Of a stretch of DNA of 64,000 nucleotides, positions 17,387 through 26,455 are shown one piece after another (within the stretch, counting starts at the first letter, position 1; each line of letters opens with the position of its first letter). The translations under genes and the position numbers were made by a program. Where the stretch lies: NCBI RefSeq assembly GCF_001536285.1, contig NZ_FAOZ01000017.1:118032-182031 (forward strand), in the 5' to 3' direction. Source of the stretch: Parafrankia irregularis (GTDB lineage Bacteria; Actinomycetota; Actinomycetes; Frankiales; Frankiaceae). The notes under the pieces are model-generated. The model made no database searches. It was not told the origin of the DNA and saw only the letters and a list, made by a program, of their open reading frames with translations.

Positions 17387-20300
17387 GTGCGGTTCGGCGT
17401 ACTCGGGCCGACCACCGCCACCACGGCCACGGCCACCGCCGGCGACGGCGACGGCGACGGCTCCCCGCTGGAGCTCGGCCCGCGGCGGCGCCGGGAGCTG
17501 ATCACCCTCCTGTTGCTGCGGCCCGGCGTCACCGTCACCGCGGACGCACTGGCCGACGAGCTGTGGCAGGGCGAACCGCCACCAGCCGCGCGGTCCACAC
17601 TGCAGGCGCATCTGTCCGTGCTGCGCCGGGTCCTGGAGCCGGGGGCCAGCCCGCCGTACCGGCTGCTCGTCACCCGAGGCTCCGGCTACGCCCTCGCGGT
17701 CTCCCCCGCCGATCTCGACACCGGGCGCCTCGACGAGTTACGGGCACTCGCCAGGCGGGCGCTCGACGACGGGGACCCGGTCGGTGCCCGCGCTCATCTG
17801 GAGCGCGCGCTCGCCCTCTGGCGGGGTGAGCCGTTCGCCGACCTGGCGGACCACCCGGCAGCCGAAGCGGCGCGGGTGAAGCTGGCGGAGGACCGGATGG
17901 CCGTCCGGGCGGACCTCCTCTCCGTCCGGCTCGACCTGGGCGAACACGATGCGGTGATCGGTGAGCTGCGCGTCCTGACGAGCCAGCACCCGCTGCAGGA
18001 GCGGCTTCACGCCCAGCTCGCCACCGCGCTGTACCGCGGTGGCCGGCAGGCCGACGCGCTCACCGTTATTCGTCAGGCACGGCAGACCCTGGCGGATGAT
18101 CTGGGCCTCGAACCGGGGCCGGAGCTCCGGGAGCTGGAGACCGCGATCCTGCGCCACGACGCCGGGCTGGGGCGGCCCGGCGTCCCCCACGTTGGCGTCC
18201 CCCGCACCGGCGTCCTCGCCACCCCTGCCCTGACCGCCCCCACGCTCGCCACGCCTGCCACCGCCGGGGCCGCCGGGGCCGCCGGCGGGCGGCTGCCGTT
18301 GCTTGGCCGAGACCGGGAGCTCGCCGTTCTCGAACAGGCGTGGGAGCGGACCGCCACCGAGCAGGCGACCGGCGTGGCCCTGCTGTCCGGCGAGGCAGGC
18401 ATCGGCAAGACCAGGCTGCTGGAGGAACTCGCCCGGCGGGTACCGGCGCAGACCCGTTGGGGCCGCTGCACGCAGGTCTCCGGCGCCCCGGCCTACTGGC
18501 CATGGCGGCAGCTGCTGCGAGGCCTGCCCGCGGAGGTGGTGGGCGCGTTCGGGGCGGTCCGGGACGGTGACGGTCCGGTCCGGTTCGAGGTGGCGCTGGC
18601 GATCGGCCGCCATCTGGCCGAGCTCGCCTCCGCCGGTCCGGTGCTGGCGCTGCTCGAGGATCTTCACTGGGCCGACCCGGCTTCGATCGCGATGCTGGAG
18701 ATCCTCGCCGGCGAGCTGACGGACGTCCCTGTGCTGCTGGTCTGCAGCTTCCGTCCGGGGCACGGCGGGACGGCCGCCCCCGGTGACCCCGCCGGGGGCG
18801 GCCAGGACGGCGAGCCCCTGCGCCGGCTGCTCGGCGTGCTCGCCCGTCACCCCGCCCTGACCAGGGTGGAGCTGGCCGGGCTCCCACCGACGGACGTCGG
18901 CCGCCTGTTCGGCGCCGTGAGCGGGATGGCGCCCACCCCGGTGCAGGCCGAGGCGGTCCGCCGCCGCACCGCCGGCAATCCCTTCTTCGTCGTCGAGCTC
19001 GCCCGGCTGGCGGCGACCACCTCCGCCGGCCGGGCCACCACCGCCGGCCAGGCCACGGCGGACGGCCTGGCCACGGCTGTTGACCAGGCCGCAGCGGCCG
19101 GCACGCTGCCGACCGGGGTGCGCGACACCGTGCTCGCGAGGCTGGCCGCGATGCCCGCCGGCCTGACCCGCCTGCTCGCCGCCGCCGCGGTGGTCGGCCG
19201 CGAGGCGGCGCTGCCGGTGGTGACGGCCGCCGCCGGGCTGTCCCAGGCCGGCGCGCTCGACGCGGTGGACATCGCCGTCGCCGCCGGGCTGGCCGACGTG
19301 CCCGCTCCGGGACGGCTGAGGTTCACCCACGACATCGTCCGGGAGGCCGTGCTGGTCGGGATGGGCACCGCCGAGCGGGCCCGGCTCGCCGGCCTCGTCG
19401 CCGACGCCCTGGTCGCCCACCAGGGCGCGTCGGTGCCTGCCGCGGTGCTCGCGCACCATCTTCGCGTCGCCGCGGCCGGGCATCCCGACCTGCGCGCCGC
19501 CCAGGCGCAGGCAGCCGCGGCAAGGGCCGCGCTCGCGCAGTTCGCGTTCGAGGACGCGGCGAGCCTCGCCGGCCACGGTCTCGACCTCGTCCCCGGGGAC
19601 CGTCCTGACCTGCGGGTTGACCTGATGGTGATCCGCGGTGAGGCGCTACGGCGGTCCGCCGCCTTCGCGCAGGCACAGCAGGTGCTCACCGAGGCCGCCG
19701 GAATCGCCACCGCGCATGGCGACACCGTCCGCGCGGGACTCGCGACGCTGACCCGCGCCGGCGACGCGGTCGGCGGCTACAGCTCCCTGTTCCACGTCCC
19801 CGTGCCGGGCCTGATCGCCGATCTGGACGCCGCGGCGGCGGCACTGCCCGCGGCCGAGGGGGATCTCCGCCTCCGGTTGCTCACCTCGGCGGCCGTCCGG
19901 GCGTGCTATGGCGAGCCGGCGGCGGCGAGCCGGCTGATCGGGCGGGCCGCCGAGGTGCTCGCCGAGCAGCGCACGACCCGCCCCGGGGCGGCCGAGGAAC
20001 CCGCCGGTCTGCTGATCGCCCGGGCGCTCGCGGCCTGGACACCGGCGCACACCGGCCTGCGGCTGGCGATCGCCGACACGCTGCTGGCGACAGTCGAGGG
20101 CCCGCCGAGCGGCGAGCTGGTGGCCCGGCACCTGCGTCGGGCCGTCCTGTGGGAGCTGGGCGAGGTCGAAGCCGCCGAGGGCGAGTCGGCCGCCTTCAAC
20201 CGGCGGCTGCGCCAGGTGCGCGACCCTGACTTCGACCTGCTGGACCGCTGCTGGCAGGCGATGCACCACCTCTACGCGGGGCGGTACGACCAGGCCGCCG

Positions 20301-21004
20301 AGGTCGCGGCGATTCTGGGCGGGCCGCTGCCGGGCGTGACGCCCGGGGCGATCAACGCGCTCACCCAGTCCGCCAACACCATCCACGGCATCACCGCCTG
20401 GGACCGCGCCACCTTGGGCGACTTCCTCCCGCAGGTGGACGACATGGAGGAACAGGTGATCGCCGAGTGGGCGCTGATCCGCGCCCTCGCGCTCGTGGAC
20501 ACCGGACGCCCCGAGGCCGCGGCCCGTGAGGTCCGCCGGCTCGTCCGGCCGGACCTGGCCGACGTCGCGCCTGGTGCCATGGAACCGGTCTACGTCGTGC
20601 TTCTCGCCGAGATCGTGGCGCAGCTGGTCGACGCCGTCCCGGACATGGCCGAGTGGGCGACCGGCCTCGCGGACCGCATCGCGGGGTACGGCGAGACGCT
20701 GGTGACCTTTGTGCTCGGTCTGACCTGCATGGGCCCCGCCACCCTGTACCGGGGCGGCCTCGCCCTGGCGCTGGGCCGGGTGGACGAGGCCATCGCCGAC
20801 CTGCGGTCGTCGCTGGTGCTTGCCGACAGGACCGGCGGGGTGCCGTTCGTGATCCGTACCCGGCGGCGGCTCGCCCAGGCGCTAGGCCGCGCCGGGCATG
20901 CCGACGAAGCCCGACAGCTCGACCGGGCCGCCGCGCGCGACGCGCACACCATCGGCATGCGGCTGCCCTATTCCGGCACACCTGTTCCTGATTCCGGCAC
21001 CTGA
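17387..21004 (+). CDS. Large AfsR/SARP-type ATPase regulator
   Basis: A regulator of about 1205 residues. Domains in order: an OmpR-like winged helix near residues 1-75, seen as TADALADELWQGEPPPAARS and LLVTRGSGYALAV; a bacterial transcriptional activator (BTAD) domain to about 250 (GRLDELRALARRALDDGD, QEFLHAQLATAL-like); a Pro/Thr/Ala linker; then an AAA ATPase with Walker A GEAGIGKTRLLEELA and Walker B ALLEDLHWADP; and a TPR-like helical C-terminal half. GTG at 17387 gives the typical SARP beginning RFGVLGP; GTG at 17309 would add 26 residues without a better ribosome site. Large SARPs activate secondary-metabolism genes. Targets are unknown; the small SARP at 40032 is nearer the polyketide cluster. 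Confidence 0.88.
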   Translation: MRFGVLGPTTATTATATAGDGDGDGSPLELGPRRRRELITLLLLRPGVTVTADALADELWQGEPPPAARSTLQAHLSVLRRVLEPGASPPYRLLVTRGSGYALAVSPADLDTGRLDELRALARRALDDGDPVGARAHLERALALWRGEPFADLADHPAAEAARVKLAEDRMAVRADLLSVRLDLGEHDAVIGELRVLTSQHPLQERLHAQLATALYRGGRQADALTVIRQARQTLADDLGLEPGPELRELETAILRHDAGLGRPGVPHVGVPRTGVLATPALTAPTLATPATAGAAGAAGGRLPLLGRDRELAVLEQAWERTATEQATGVALLSGEAGIGKTRLLEELARRVPAQTRWGRCTQVSGAPAYWPWRQLLRGLPAEVVGAFGAVRDGDGPVRFEVALAIGRHLAELASAGPVLALLEDLHWADPASIAMLEILAGELTDVPVLLVCSFRPGHGGTAAPGDPAGGGQDGEPLRRLLGVLARHPALTRVELAGLPPTDVGRLFGAVSGMAPTPVQAEAVRRRTAGNPFFVVELARLAATTSAGRATTAGQATADGLATAVDQAAAAGTLPTGVRDTVLARLAAMPAGLTRLLAAAAVVGREAALPVVTAAAGLSQAGALDAVDIAVAAGLADVPAPGRLRFTHDIVREAVLVGMGTAERARLAGLVADALVAHQGASVPAAVLAHHLRVAAAGHPDLRAAQAQAAAARAALAQFAFEDAASLAGHGLDLVPGDRPDLRVDLMVIRGEALRRSAAFAQAQQVLTEAAGIATAHGDTVRAGLATLTRAGDAVGGYSSLFHVPVPGLIADLDAAAAALPAAEGDLRLRLLTSAAVRACYGEPAAASRLIGRAAEVLAEQRTTRPGAAEEPAGLLIARALAAWTPAHTGLRLAIADTLLATVEGPPSGELVARHLRRAVLWELGEVEAAEGESAAFNRRLRQVRDPDFDLLDRCWQAMHHLYAGRYDQAAEVAAILGGPLPGVTPGAINALTQSANTIHGITAWDRATLGDFLPQVDDMEEQVIAEWALIRALALVDTGRPEAAAREVRRLVRPDLADVAPGAMEPVYVVLLAEIVAQLVDAVPDMAEWATGLADRIAGYGETLVTFVLGLTCMGPATLYRGGLALALGRVDEAIADLRSSLVLADRTGGVPFVIRTRRRLAQALGRAGHADEARQLDRAAARDAHTIGMRLPYSGTPVPDSGT

Positions 21005-21041
21005 CCTGTTTCCGCCACCTGGCATGGCGCGGGCCGGCCGG

Positions 21042-21467
21042 TCAGCCAGCCGAGGCGGAGGGCGGGCCCGGCGACGCGGTCGGGAGATCGGCTCGACGCG
21101 CGGCCTCGAGCAGGCGCTTGTCGTAGGTCACGAACGCCTCGAGCTGGGTGTCGTTCGCGTCCACCAGTCGAAGCGCGGTGGCAAGGTGGATGGCGTCAAG
21201 GGACCGCAGCAGTGGGTCATCGAAAGCAGCCGCGACGTTCCGCACGCGGCCATCGATTTCCAGGCGGTACATCCGGTCCAGCACTCGCGGCACGCGCCCC
21301 GATGCCTCCGGCGCCGCACGTCTGATCGCGCGCGCGACCTCCACCTCCGCCAACGCGGAGGTGAACCGCGCCACGTCGTCGCGGGCGTTGAGCCAGTCGA
21401 CGAGTGCCGCACTTTCGGGCTCGGCCACGACAAGCTTCACGACCGCCGCCGAGTCCAGATAGATCAC
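21042..21467 (-). CDS. vapC: PIN-domain toxin VapC
   Basis: A 141-residue PIN ribonuclease-type toxin. Acidic metal ligands are placed as expected: Asp5 in MIYLDSAAVVKLVV, Glu in ALAEVEVARAI, Asp in LLRSLDAIHLATAL and Asp in FVTYDKRLLEAA. VapC toxins cleave RNA, often tRNA or rRNA, when the antitoxin is lost. The ATG at 21467 overlaps the antitoxin stop (ATGA), so the pair is translationally coupled. Convergent with the AfsR-like gene, 37 bp away. Confidence 0.92.
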   Translation of the reverse strand: MIYLDSAAVVKLVVAEPESAALVDWLNARDDVARFTSALAEVEVARAIRRAAPEASGRVPRVLDRMYRLEIDGRVRNVAAAFDDPLLRSLDAIHLATALRLVDANDTQLEAFVTYDKRLLEAARRADLPTASPGPPSASAG

Positions 21468-21742
21468 CAGCGCTCCTCGTCGCGCATGGCGATCAGCTCG
21501 TCGGTCGCGCTTACGGAGGGGTTACCGAGAAGTGGCGGCATGGGCACAGGACCACCTGTCACCGGCGGTATCGCGCGGCCCTCGGTCACCAGGCGGTCGA
21601 GCGCCGCCGTGCCACGACCGATGGGCACCAGCCGCGCCACGGGACGACCACGGTCCGTCACCTCGATCGTCTCACCGCGCCGAACACGGTCGATGACCTG
21701 ACTGGTGTTCTGATTGAGCTCCCGCACGCCAACCCGGTCCAT
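21464..21742 (-). CDS. vapB: Phd/YefM-type antitoxin VapB
   Basis: A 92-residue antitoxin. The N-terminal part, MDRVGVRELNQNTSQVIDRV and RRGETIEVTDRGRPVARLVP, is the Phd/YefM DNA-binding fold. The C-terminal part is polar and should wrap the toxin. ATG at 21742 is preferred over the in-frame ATG at 21763 because a -10-like TACACT ends 7 nt upstream of it, implying a leaderless mRNA, and the family normally begins here. An imperfect palindrome at 21752-21770 overlaps that promoter and is the probable autoregulatory operator. Confidence 0.9.
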   Translation of the reverse strand: MDRVGVRELNQNTSQVIDRVRRGETIEVTDRGRPVARLVPIGRGTAALDRLVTEGRAIPPVTGGPVPMPPLLGNPSVSATDELIAMRDEERW

Positions 21743-21748
21743 GCGCCG

Positions 21749-21770
21749 AGTGTAGAACATCATGTCCTAC
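21749..21770 (-). promoter_or_regulatory. vapB: VapBC promoter and operator
   Basis: On the minus strand a TACACT hexamer (21754-21749) lies 6 nt before the antitoxin ATG. The imperfect palindrome GTAGAACAT-CATGTCCTAC (21752-21770) overlaps it, as expected for a conditionally cooperative toxin-antitoxin repressor. Confidence 0.55.
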
Positions 21771-21823
21771 ATCAGTCCGCGGGCCGGCCGGGGCTGACCA
21801 TTCCGGCCCGGACGAGTCGCTGG

Positions 21824-22390
21824 TCATCCGCCAGCAGGATCCTGATCATCGGCACCCCACTCATCCATCGGCTTGCCGGGGACTGTGAACAGTAGCTGGG
21901 CACGCACGACGAAGCCGCCCGCAGGCCCAGGCCGCGCGCTCAGCAGGCCGTCCAGCGCACGGGCCCGTTCCGTCATGCCGGCGATGCCCGTACCGCCCGC
22001 GTTGCCGGCGGGAGCCGGGCCCCGGCCGTCGTCCTCGATGCCGATCGTCAGTTGCCGGTCGTCGCGGTGGATCCGGATGGTCACGTGCCGGGCGCCGCTG
22101 TGCCGGGCGGCGTTCGTCAGCGACTCCTGCACGATGCGGTAGGCGGCGAGGTCCACCGCGGCGGGCAGCGGCGGCCCGGTTCCGCTCTCGTCGACTCGCA
22201 CATCCAGGCCCGCCCGGGTGGCCGAGACGATCAGATCGTTGATTCCGGCCAGGCCCGGTATGGGGGCGGTGGGCGCCTCCTCGTCGACCTGGCGCAGCAC
22301 GCCGAGGGTGGCGCGCAGCGGCAGGTGGGCCTGGTGGCTGCCGGCGCCGCTCGCCGGAAAGCTGCCCGCGGTCTCGATCGAACGCCCCGC
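21824..22390 (-). pseudogene. Histidine kinase C-terminal remnant
   Basis: Only the last part of a NarL-type sensor kinase is present: LRATLGVLRQVDEEAP, then AVDLAAYRIVQESLTNAARH (N-box), TIGIEDDGRGPAP (G1), GTGIAGMTERARALDGLL (G2) and a C-terminal strand. The sensor, membrane part and phospho-acceptor His helix are missing. Upstream of about 22390 the frame becomes Arg-rich and unrelated, coinciding with the start of a plus-strand gene that is itself broken. No response-regulator gene follows on the left. I read it as a dead fragment left by a rearrangement. Confidence 0.75.
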
Positions 22391-22395
22391 GACCG

Positions 22396-23139
22396 TTGCG
22401 GACTGACGAGCCGCGGACCGACGAGCCGCGGAACCGCCCGGGGCGTCGCCGACAGATCGCCACCATCGCGCTCTGCACCCTCGGCTGCCTCCTCTGCGTG
22501 GCATCCGTAAGTGCCCGCTGGCTGCGCGGCGAGATCCTCGACACCGACCGCTACCTCGGTACCGTCGCGCCACTGGCCGGCAATCCCACGCTTCAGGAGG
22601 CGGTGGTGACACAGGTGGCGCAGGCCGTCAGTAAACGTCTTTCCCGAGACGCCCAGAACGACATTCCGGGCCCGCTCGCCGACATCCTCTCCGGGCCGAT
22701 TTCCGCCGGCGTCGAAAAGGCGACCTACGAGATCACGCTCGACTTCGTCCGCAGCGACGCGTTCAGCGCGATCTGGACCGCCGCCAACCGGACCGCGCAC
22801 CAACAGCTCGTCGCGGTCCTGCGCGGCCGGCCACCGGCCGCGCCGACCGCCGGCCACGCTCGCCGGCCGGCGCGGCCGGTCCGCGGCGGGCCCGGGAAAC
22901 GACGGAGGGCCTCCCGACAGGGGGAGGCCCTCCGTGCGTCCGAGCTCCGCGCCGTGTCAGCCGTACGTCGGCGTTCGGGCGCGGTCCGGCTTCAGCTCAG
23001 CCGGGTCAGCCGGCGGCGTGGCCGCGGCCGAGGTACTTCAGGTAGGCGCCGTTGGTGTAGGTCGACCAGGCGGTCGGACCCTGCGACGAGCAGACCTTCT
23101 TGGCCGCGGCCGCGTTGGCGTGGGTGTCGTACAGGTTGA
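22396..23139 (+). pseudogene. Truncated conserved actinobacterial membrane protein
   Basis: From TTG 22396 the first 145 residues look like a real gene product: one membrane segment (IATIALCTLGCLLCVASVSA), then WLRGEILDTDRYLGTVAPLA, EAVVTQVAQAVSKRLSR and an extracytoplasmic region to about TAHQQLVAVLRG. This resembles the N-terminal third of larger conserved actinobacterial membrane proteins. From about 22840 the translation turns Arg/Pro-rich, runs through a hairpin terminator (22902-22935) and then antisense to the lysozyme-like gene. The native 3' part is therefore missing. The coding-like part is about 22396-22840. Confidence 0.6.
22902..22935 (-). terminator. Hairpin terminator of the lysozyme-like gene
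   Basis: A perfect 14-bp stem, ACGGAGGGCCTCCC and GGGAGGCCCTCCGT, with a 6-nt loop. It lies about 70 bp beyond the stop of the minus-strand gene at 23006. Confidence 0.8.
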
Positions 23140-23449
23140 TGCCCTTGGTCCAGGGGTGCGCCCAGGTGTTGATCTGCCAGAGGCCACGGGAGTCCTCGAT
23201 GCTGGTGGCGAGCCGGGCACTCGGGTTGCCACCGGACTCGGCCAGCGCGATGGCGACCCAGGTGGACGTCGGCACGCCACGACAGCCGGACAGGCCCGCG
23301 CTCTTGGCGGCCAGGGCGATGGACGAGTCGGAGGCGGCGCTCGCCGGAGAGGCAGCCATAATCCCGACACCGGTGGTGACGGCTCCCACCATGGTGACGG
23401 CGGCGAGACGGTTACGCAGGCTGCTCTTGACTGTGCGTCGGATCGACAA
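23006..23449 (-). CDS. Secreted lysozyme-like / SLT-type transglycosylase
   Basis: A 147-residue secreted cell-wall enzyme. TTG at 23449, with GGGAAAG upstream, gives a signal peptide: positively charged start (SIRRTVKSSLRNRLAAVTMV), hydrophobic core and cleavage-like ASPASAAS. The mature domain matches lysozyme-like folds: STWVAIALAESGGNP holds the catalytic Glu, followed by SRGLWQINTWAHPW and AWSTYTNGAYLKYLGRG. Such enzymes cleave peptidoglycan glycan strands during growth or spore germination. A leader of about 240 nt with several hairpins precedes it, a setting typical of c-di-AMP riboswitches in actinomycetes. The start codon is uncertain. Confidence 0.85.
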   Translation of the reverse strand: MSIRRTVKSSLRNRLAAVTMVGAVTTGVGIMAASPASAASDSSIALAAKSAGLSGCRGVPTSTWVAIALAESGGNPSARLATSIEDSRGLWQINTWAHPWTKGINLYDTHANAAAAKKVCSSQGPTAWSTYTNGAYLKYLGRGHAAG

Positions 23450-23690
23450 GAAAAATACTTTCCCACGACACCTACGGAAGCCCGAAATGGGCACGCGAGC
23501 ACACTGGCCAAAAAGCCTGGCTCGCGGCGGAGATGCTTCTTCGCACCCGCCCGGAAGAACCCCGGCAGGGTTCTCCGTTTCTGCCCCGCGAAAATGAGAG
23601 AGGATATGCACCGGAACCGTGGGCAGAACTCGGCGTCGGCCCGGTGTTCGCGCTCCGGCGGATTCGTGTTTCCGACCGGAACGAGCACAA
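23450..23690 (-). promoter_or_regulatory. Structured 5' leader, candidate c-di-AMP (ydaO/yuaA) riboswitch
   Basis: A promoter-like TAATGT lies near 23690 on the minus strand, leaving a leader of roughly 240 nt. It contains an AGAACCC/GGGTTCT hairpin (23556-23574), a GGGCGGGTGCGAAGAAGC stretch and TTCCGTAGG shortly before the ribosome site. Position, length and these patches resemble c-di-AMP riboswitches that precede cell-wall hydrolase genes in actinomycetes (established knowledge). I could not fold it or match it to a covariance model, so the class is tentative. Confidence 0.4.
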
Positions 23691-24073
23691 CATTAGACCG
23701 GATCTTGACCCGGAGGCAAGCACCCAGCGTCACCAGATACGGTCCCGATCGCTGACTTTCCGCATTTCCCCGTAACCCACAGGCAGATCGCCAAACGAAC
23801 CGTGACCGGCGTCACGTTTCAGAAGGCCGCGAGATGCCAAGGACGTGGCCGGCCTGCGCCGCGGAGTGCCGGGGCACGGCGGGGTCGCGACGCCAACGGC
23901 CGCCGCCGCCGCACCGCGCCGGGCCCCATCCGCCCCCGGCCACGCAGGCCAGCCAGACCACCCGGACCCGTCCACCCCCCGGTCCGTCGCCGACAGATCG
24001 GCCGGCCCCGACTCGAAATCCCCCCTTGATGCCGACTTGGTCGGCTAACGAGTGGACTGGCGGTGATCGTTGC
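23691..24073. other. Gene-free divergent promoter region
   Basis: About 380 bp between the leader of the lysozyme-like gene and the promoter of the deacetylase. Frames here are Arg/Pro-rich and unconvincing. A small perfect hairpin, GCCGA-CTTGG-TCGGC (24031-24045), sits just before the deacetylase promoter. Nothing else was recognised. Confidence 0.5.
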
Positions 24074-24079
24074 TAATGT
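24052..24079 (+). promoter_or_regulatory. Promoter of deacetylase gene, leaderless
   Basis: GTGGAC (24052-24057) and TAATGT (24074-24079) are separated by 16 bp. The GTG start at 24086 lies 7 nt after the -10 hexamer, so the mRNA probably begins at or next to the start codon. Confidence 0.5.
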
Positions 24080-24085
24080 CGCGAC

Positions 24086-24991
24086 GTGGAGCGCAGAACG
24101 CTGCTGTCGCTGCTGAGCATCGGCGCGGCCCAGTTCCTCGTCGGATGTTCGTCCGGATCCGTCTCACCCGGGCAGCCGCCGCAGCAACGGACACCGCCGA
24201 CCGGCGGTCCGACCAGGCCGACCGGTCAGCCGGCGCAGCATCCGGCGCCGCTGGCCGCCGGCGCCAGCGGGCCCGCTGACCAGGGCGCCGCCGTGGGCTC
24301 GGTGAGCACGTCCTCAGGCCCGGCGCTGCCACCGATCCCACCGCCGCACCCCGGCCCCCCGAAAGTCGTCTTCCAGGCACCGGGCCAGACGCGACGGATC
24401 GCCCTGACCATCGACGACGGTTACGCACCCGAGGTGGTCGCCGCCTACGTCGCCTTCGCGCAACGCAGCGGGATCCCGATCACCTTTCAGCCGAACGGCT
24501 GCTACGAGGCGATCTGGAGCCGGCATGCCGCCGCCCTGCGGCCCCTCATCGAGGCCGGCCAGGTACAGATCGGCAACCACACCTGGACGCACCGCAACCT
24601 GCTCGCCCGTGGCCGGGCGGACGCGGACATCCGGGCGGACGTCGAGCGGAACGAGGACTGGATCCAGCGGACCTTCGGCATCACCAGCCGGCCCTGGTTC
24701 CGACCGCCCTACGGATCCCACAACAGTCACGTGGACGGCGTCGTCGCCGAGCTCGGCTACACGAACATCATGATCTGGAACGGCTCCTTCGGCGACTCCG
24801 CCGTGCTGACCCCGGAGCAGCTGATGAACGAGGCCCGGCGCTATCTCCAGCCTGGAACGATCATGCTCGGCCACGCGAACCATCCCACCATCACCGGCCT
24901 GTTCGACCAGGTCCAACAACTGATCGAACAGCGCCAGCTGGAGCCCGTCACCCTCGACACGATGTTCGGCACCTCCCGCGCCATGGGCTGA
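24086..24991 (+). CDS. Polysaccharide deacetylase lipoprotein (NodB domain)
   Basis: A 301-residue lipoprotein. The signal peptide ends in the lipobox FLVGC, followed by a 90-residue Pro/Gln/Thr/Ser linker. The NodB domain shows RIALTIDDGYAPE (motif 1 with the two Asp), GNHTWTHRNL (His-x3-His metal site) and WFRPPYGSHN (motif 3). The family removes acetyl groups from peptidoglycan, chitin-like or other polysaccharides; here it acts on the outer face of the membrane. GTG at 24086 seems leaderless. It is divergent from the lysozyme-like gene, so two envelope enzymes share this intergenic region. Confidence 0.9.
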   Translation: MERRTLLSLLSIGAAQFLVGCSSGSVSPGQPPQQRTPPTGGPTRPTGQPAQHPAPLAAGASGPADQGAAVGSVSTSSGPALPPIPPPHPGPPKVVFQAPGQTRRIALTIDDGYAPEVVAAYVAFAQRSGIPITFQPNGCYEAIWSRHAAALRPLIEAGQVQIGNHTWTHRNLLARGRADADIRADVERNEDWIQRTFGITSRPWFRPPYGSHNSHVDGVVAELGYTNIMIWNGSFGDSAVLTPEQLMNEARRYLQPGTIMLGHANHPTITGLFDQVQQLIEQRQLEPVTLDTMFGTSRAMG

Positions 24992-25069
24992 CCCGCACGG
25001 CCCACCGACGGGCCGACCGGGCCGGAACATCGCTGGATCTTCCACCATGGTCGCCACCGTGGTCAGGAC

Positions 25070-25807
25070 ATGGACCGTTACAGTCACGTTGTGTCCGACC
25101 GCCGAGCCGCTGCCGCACGGCGTCTGGCGGCGTCGCACCTGCCGGTCGGGCTGGACGCGGACGCGGTGGTGACGGCGGCGCTCGCCCTGATCGACGCCGA
25201 CGGGGTCGCCGGCTTCACGATCCGCCGGCTCGGCGAACAGCTGGGTGTGAGCGCGCCGACCATCTACTGGCATGTCGGATCGAAAGCCGCGCTGCTCGAC
25301 CAGGTCGTCGAACGCGTCCTTTCGAACATGATGCTGGATACCGACCCTGATCAGACCTGGGACCGGAGGCTACGGCTGTTCATCACGGCCGCGCGCGAAC
25401 AACTGCTCGCGCACCCGCATGTACTGGATCTGCTGCCTGCTGCGACGTCGCGTGCGGTCACCCAGTGGTCGGCCGAGGCGCTCGCGATCATGCGTCAGGC
25501 CGGGTTGACCGACGAGGATGCCGCAACCTTCGCGAAGGTCCTCCTCCTGCAGGTCCTCGGCTATGCCCGTGCCGAGGCCGCGGTTCGCACCGCGCGGTCC
25601 ATGGAACCGGTGGCCGGCGGATCGGGCCTGACCTACCGGGTCCGGCCCGAGCTCCTCCGGCCCGAACTCGGCCCTGACGCCGTGCTCATGGGCACCTACG
25701 ACCTCGACGTCCAGCTGCGGATCATGATCGAACTCCTGGTCGCCGGCGTCGAAGCCGCGATCGATCGAGCGAGACCAGGGAGACCGAGCCCGGATCGCGC
25801 TGGCTGA
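25070..25807 (+). CDS. TetR-family regulator with TetR-type C-terminal domain
   Basis: A 245-residue regulator. DNA-binding part: DAVVTAALALIDADGVAGFT, then IRRLGEQLGVSAPTIYWHVG, with the AxTxYWH recognition helix typical of the class that includes TetR itself. The C-terminal domain is also of that class (TYDLDVQLRIMIELLVAGVE near the end). Two starts are possible: ATG 25070, or GTG 25091 giving SDRRAAAARRLAAS. The second lies 6 nt after a TACAGT hexamer, which would make a leaderless mRNA. It is followed by the remnant of an AMP-ligase on the other strand. Confidence 0.88.
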   Translation: MDRYSHVVSDRRAAAARRLAASHLPVGLDADAVVTAALALIDADGVAGFTIRRLGEQLGVSAPTIYWHVGSKAALLDQVVERVLSNMMLDTDPDQTWDRRLRLFITAAREQLLAHPHVLDLLPAATSRAVTQWSAEALAIMRQAGLTDEDAATFAKVLLLQVLGYARAEAAVRTARSMEPVAGGSGLTYRVRPELLRPELGPDAVLMGTYDLDVQLRIMIELLVAGVEAAIDRARPGRPSPDRAG

Positions 25808-26352
25808 TCAGATCCGCGGATCCTTCCCTCGCCGGGCGGCCTGCCGTCGGGCACGGTCCCCGTCTTCGGGTCCAGCCGAGCCACCCACCTCAGTCCTGCC
25901 GCGGCCGCGGTGCCCACGGCGCCCAGCCGCGGATCGGTCACGATCGCGACGGCCCCGGTGAGTGCGATCGCATGGGCGAGCTCGTCCTCGGCGTACCGGG
26001 TGTTGACGTCGACGGCGACCGCGCCAAGCCACCCGCACGCGAACCACAGGTGCAGGAAGGCCGGGCTGTTGTCCAGATGGATGATCAACGTGTCGCCCGC
26101 GGTCACTCCACGGGCGGCGAGCCCGGCAGCGGTGGCCTCCACATCACGGTGGAACTCGCCGTAGCTCCAGGTACGCCGCGGCCCGTCCCCAGGAGCCGGC
26201 TCCCACAGCAGAAACGGATGGTCCCGCCGGCGCCGCACCCGTTCGTCGAGCATCGTCCGCACGTCGGCACCCAGGAACGGATGAACAGCCGGCAGCCGGA
26301 CAGTGCCCAGGCGACTCCGTGTGTCTCCCACAACTCCCCGATCTGTCGTCAC
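25808..26352 (-). pseudogene. AMP-dependent acyl-CoA synthetase, N-terminal remnant
   Basis: The frame from GTG 26352 encodes only the first 165 or so residues of an acyl-CoA synthetase: RRTWSYGEFHRDVEATAAGL, AARGVTAGDTLIIHLDNSPA and WLGAVAVDVNTRYAEDELAH are the usual N-terminal elements. The P-loop, hinge and catalytic Lys region are absent. After about 25840 the frame is unrelated and continues antisense to the end of the TetR gene (to 25696). A deletion is the simplest explanation. The start region is divergent from the nitronate monooxygenase gene and still contains promoter-like repeats. Confidence 0.75.
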
Positions 26353-26455
26353 GGGCCCCGTTGGTCACGTGGCGTCCGACCTCGTGCGGACGTCTATGCT
26401 CGTTATAGGTCTATGGCCGTTATAGTGCGGTCTGCATCACACGGTCAAGCCGCCG

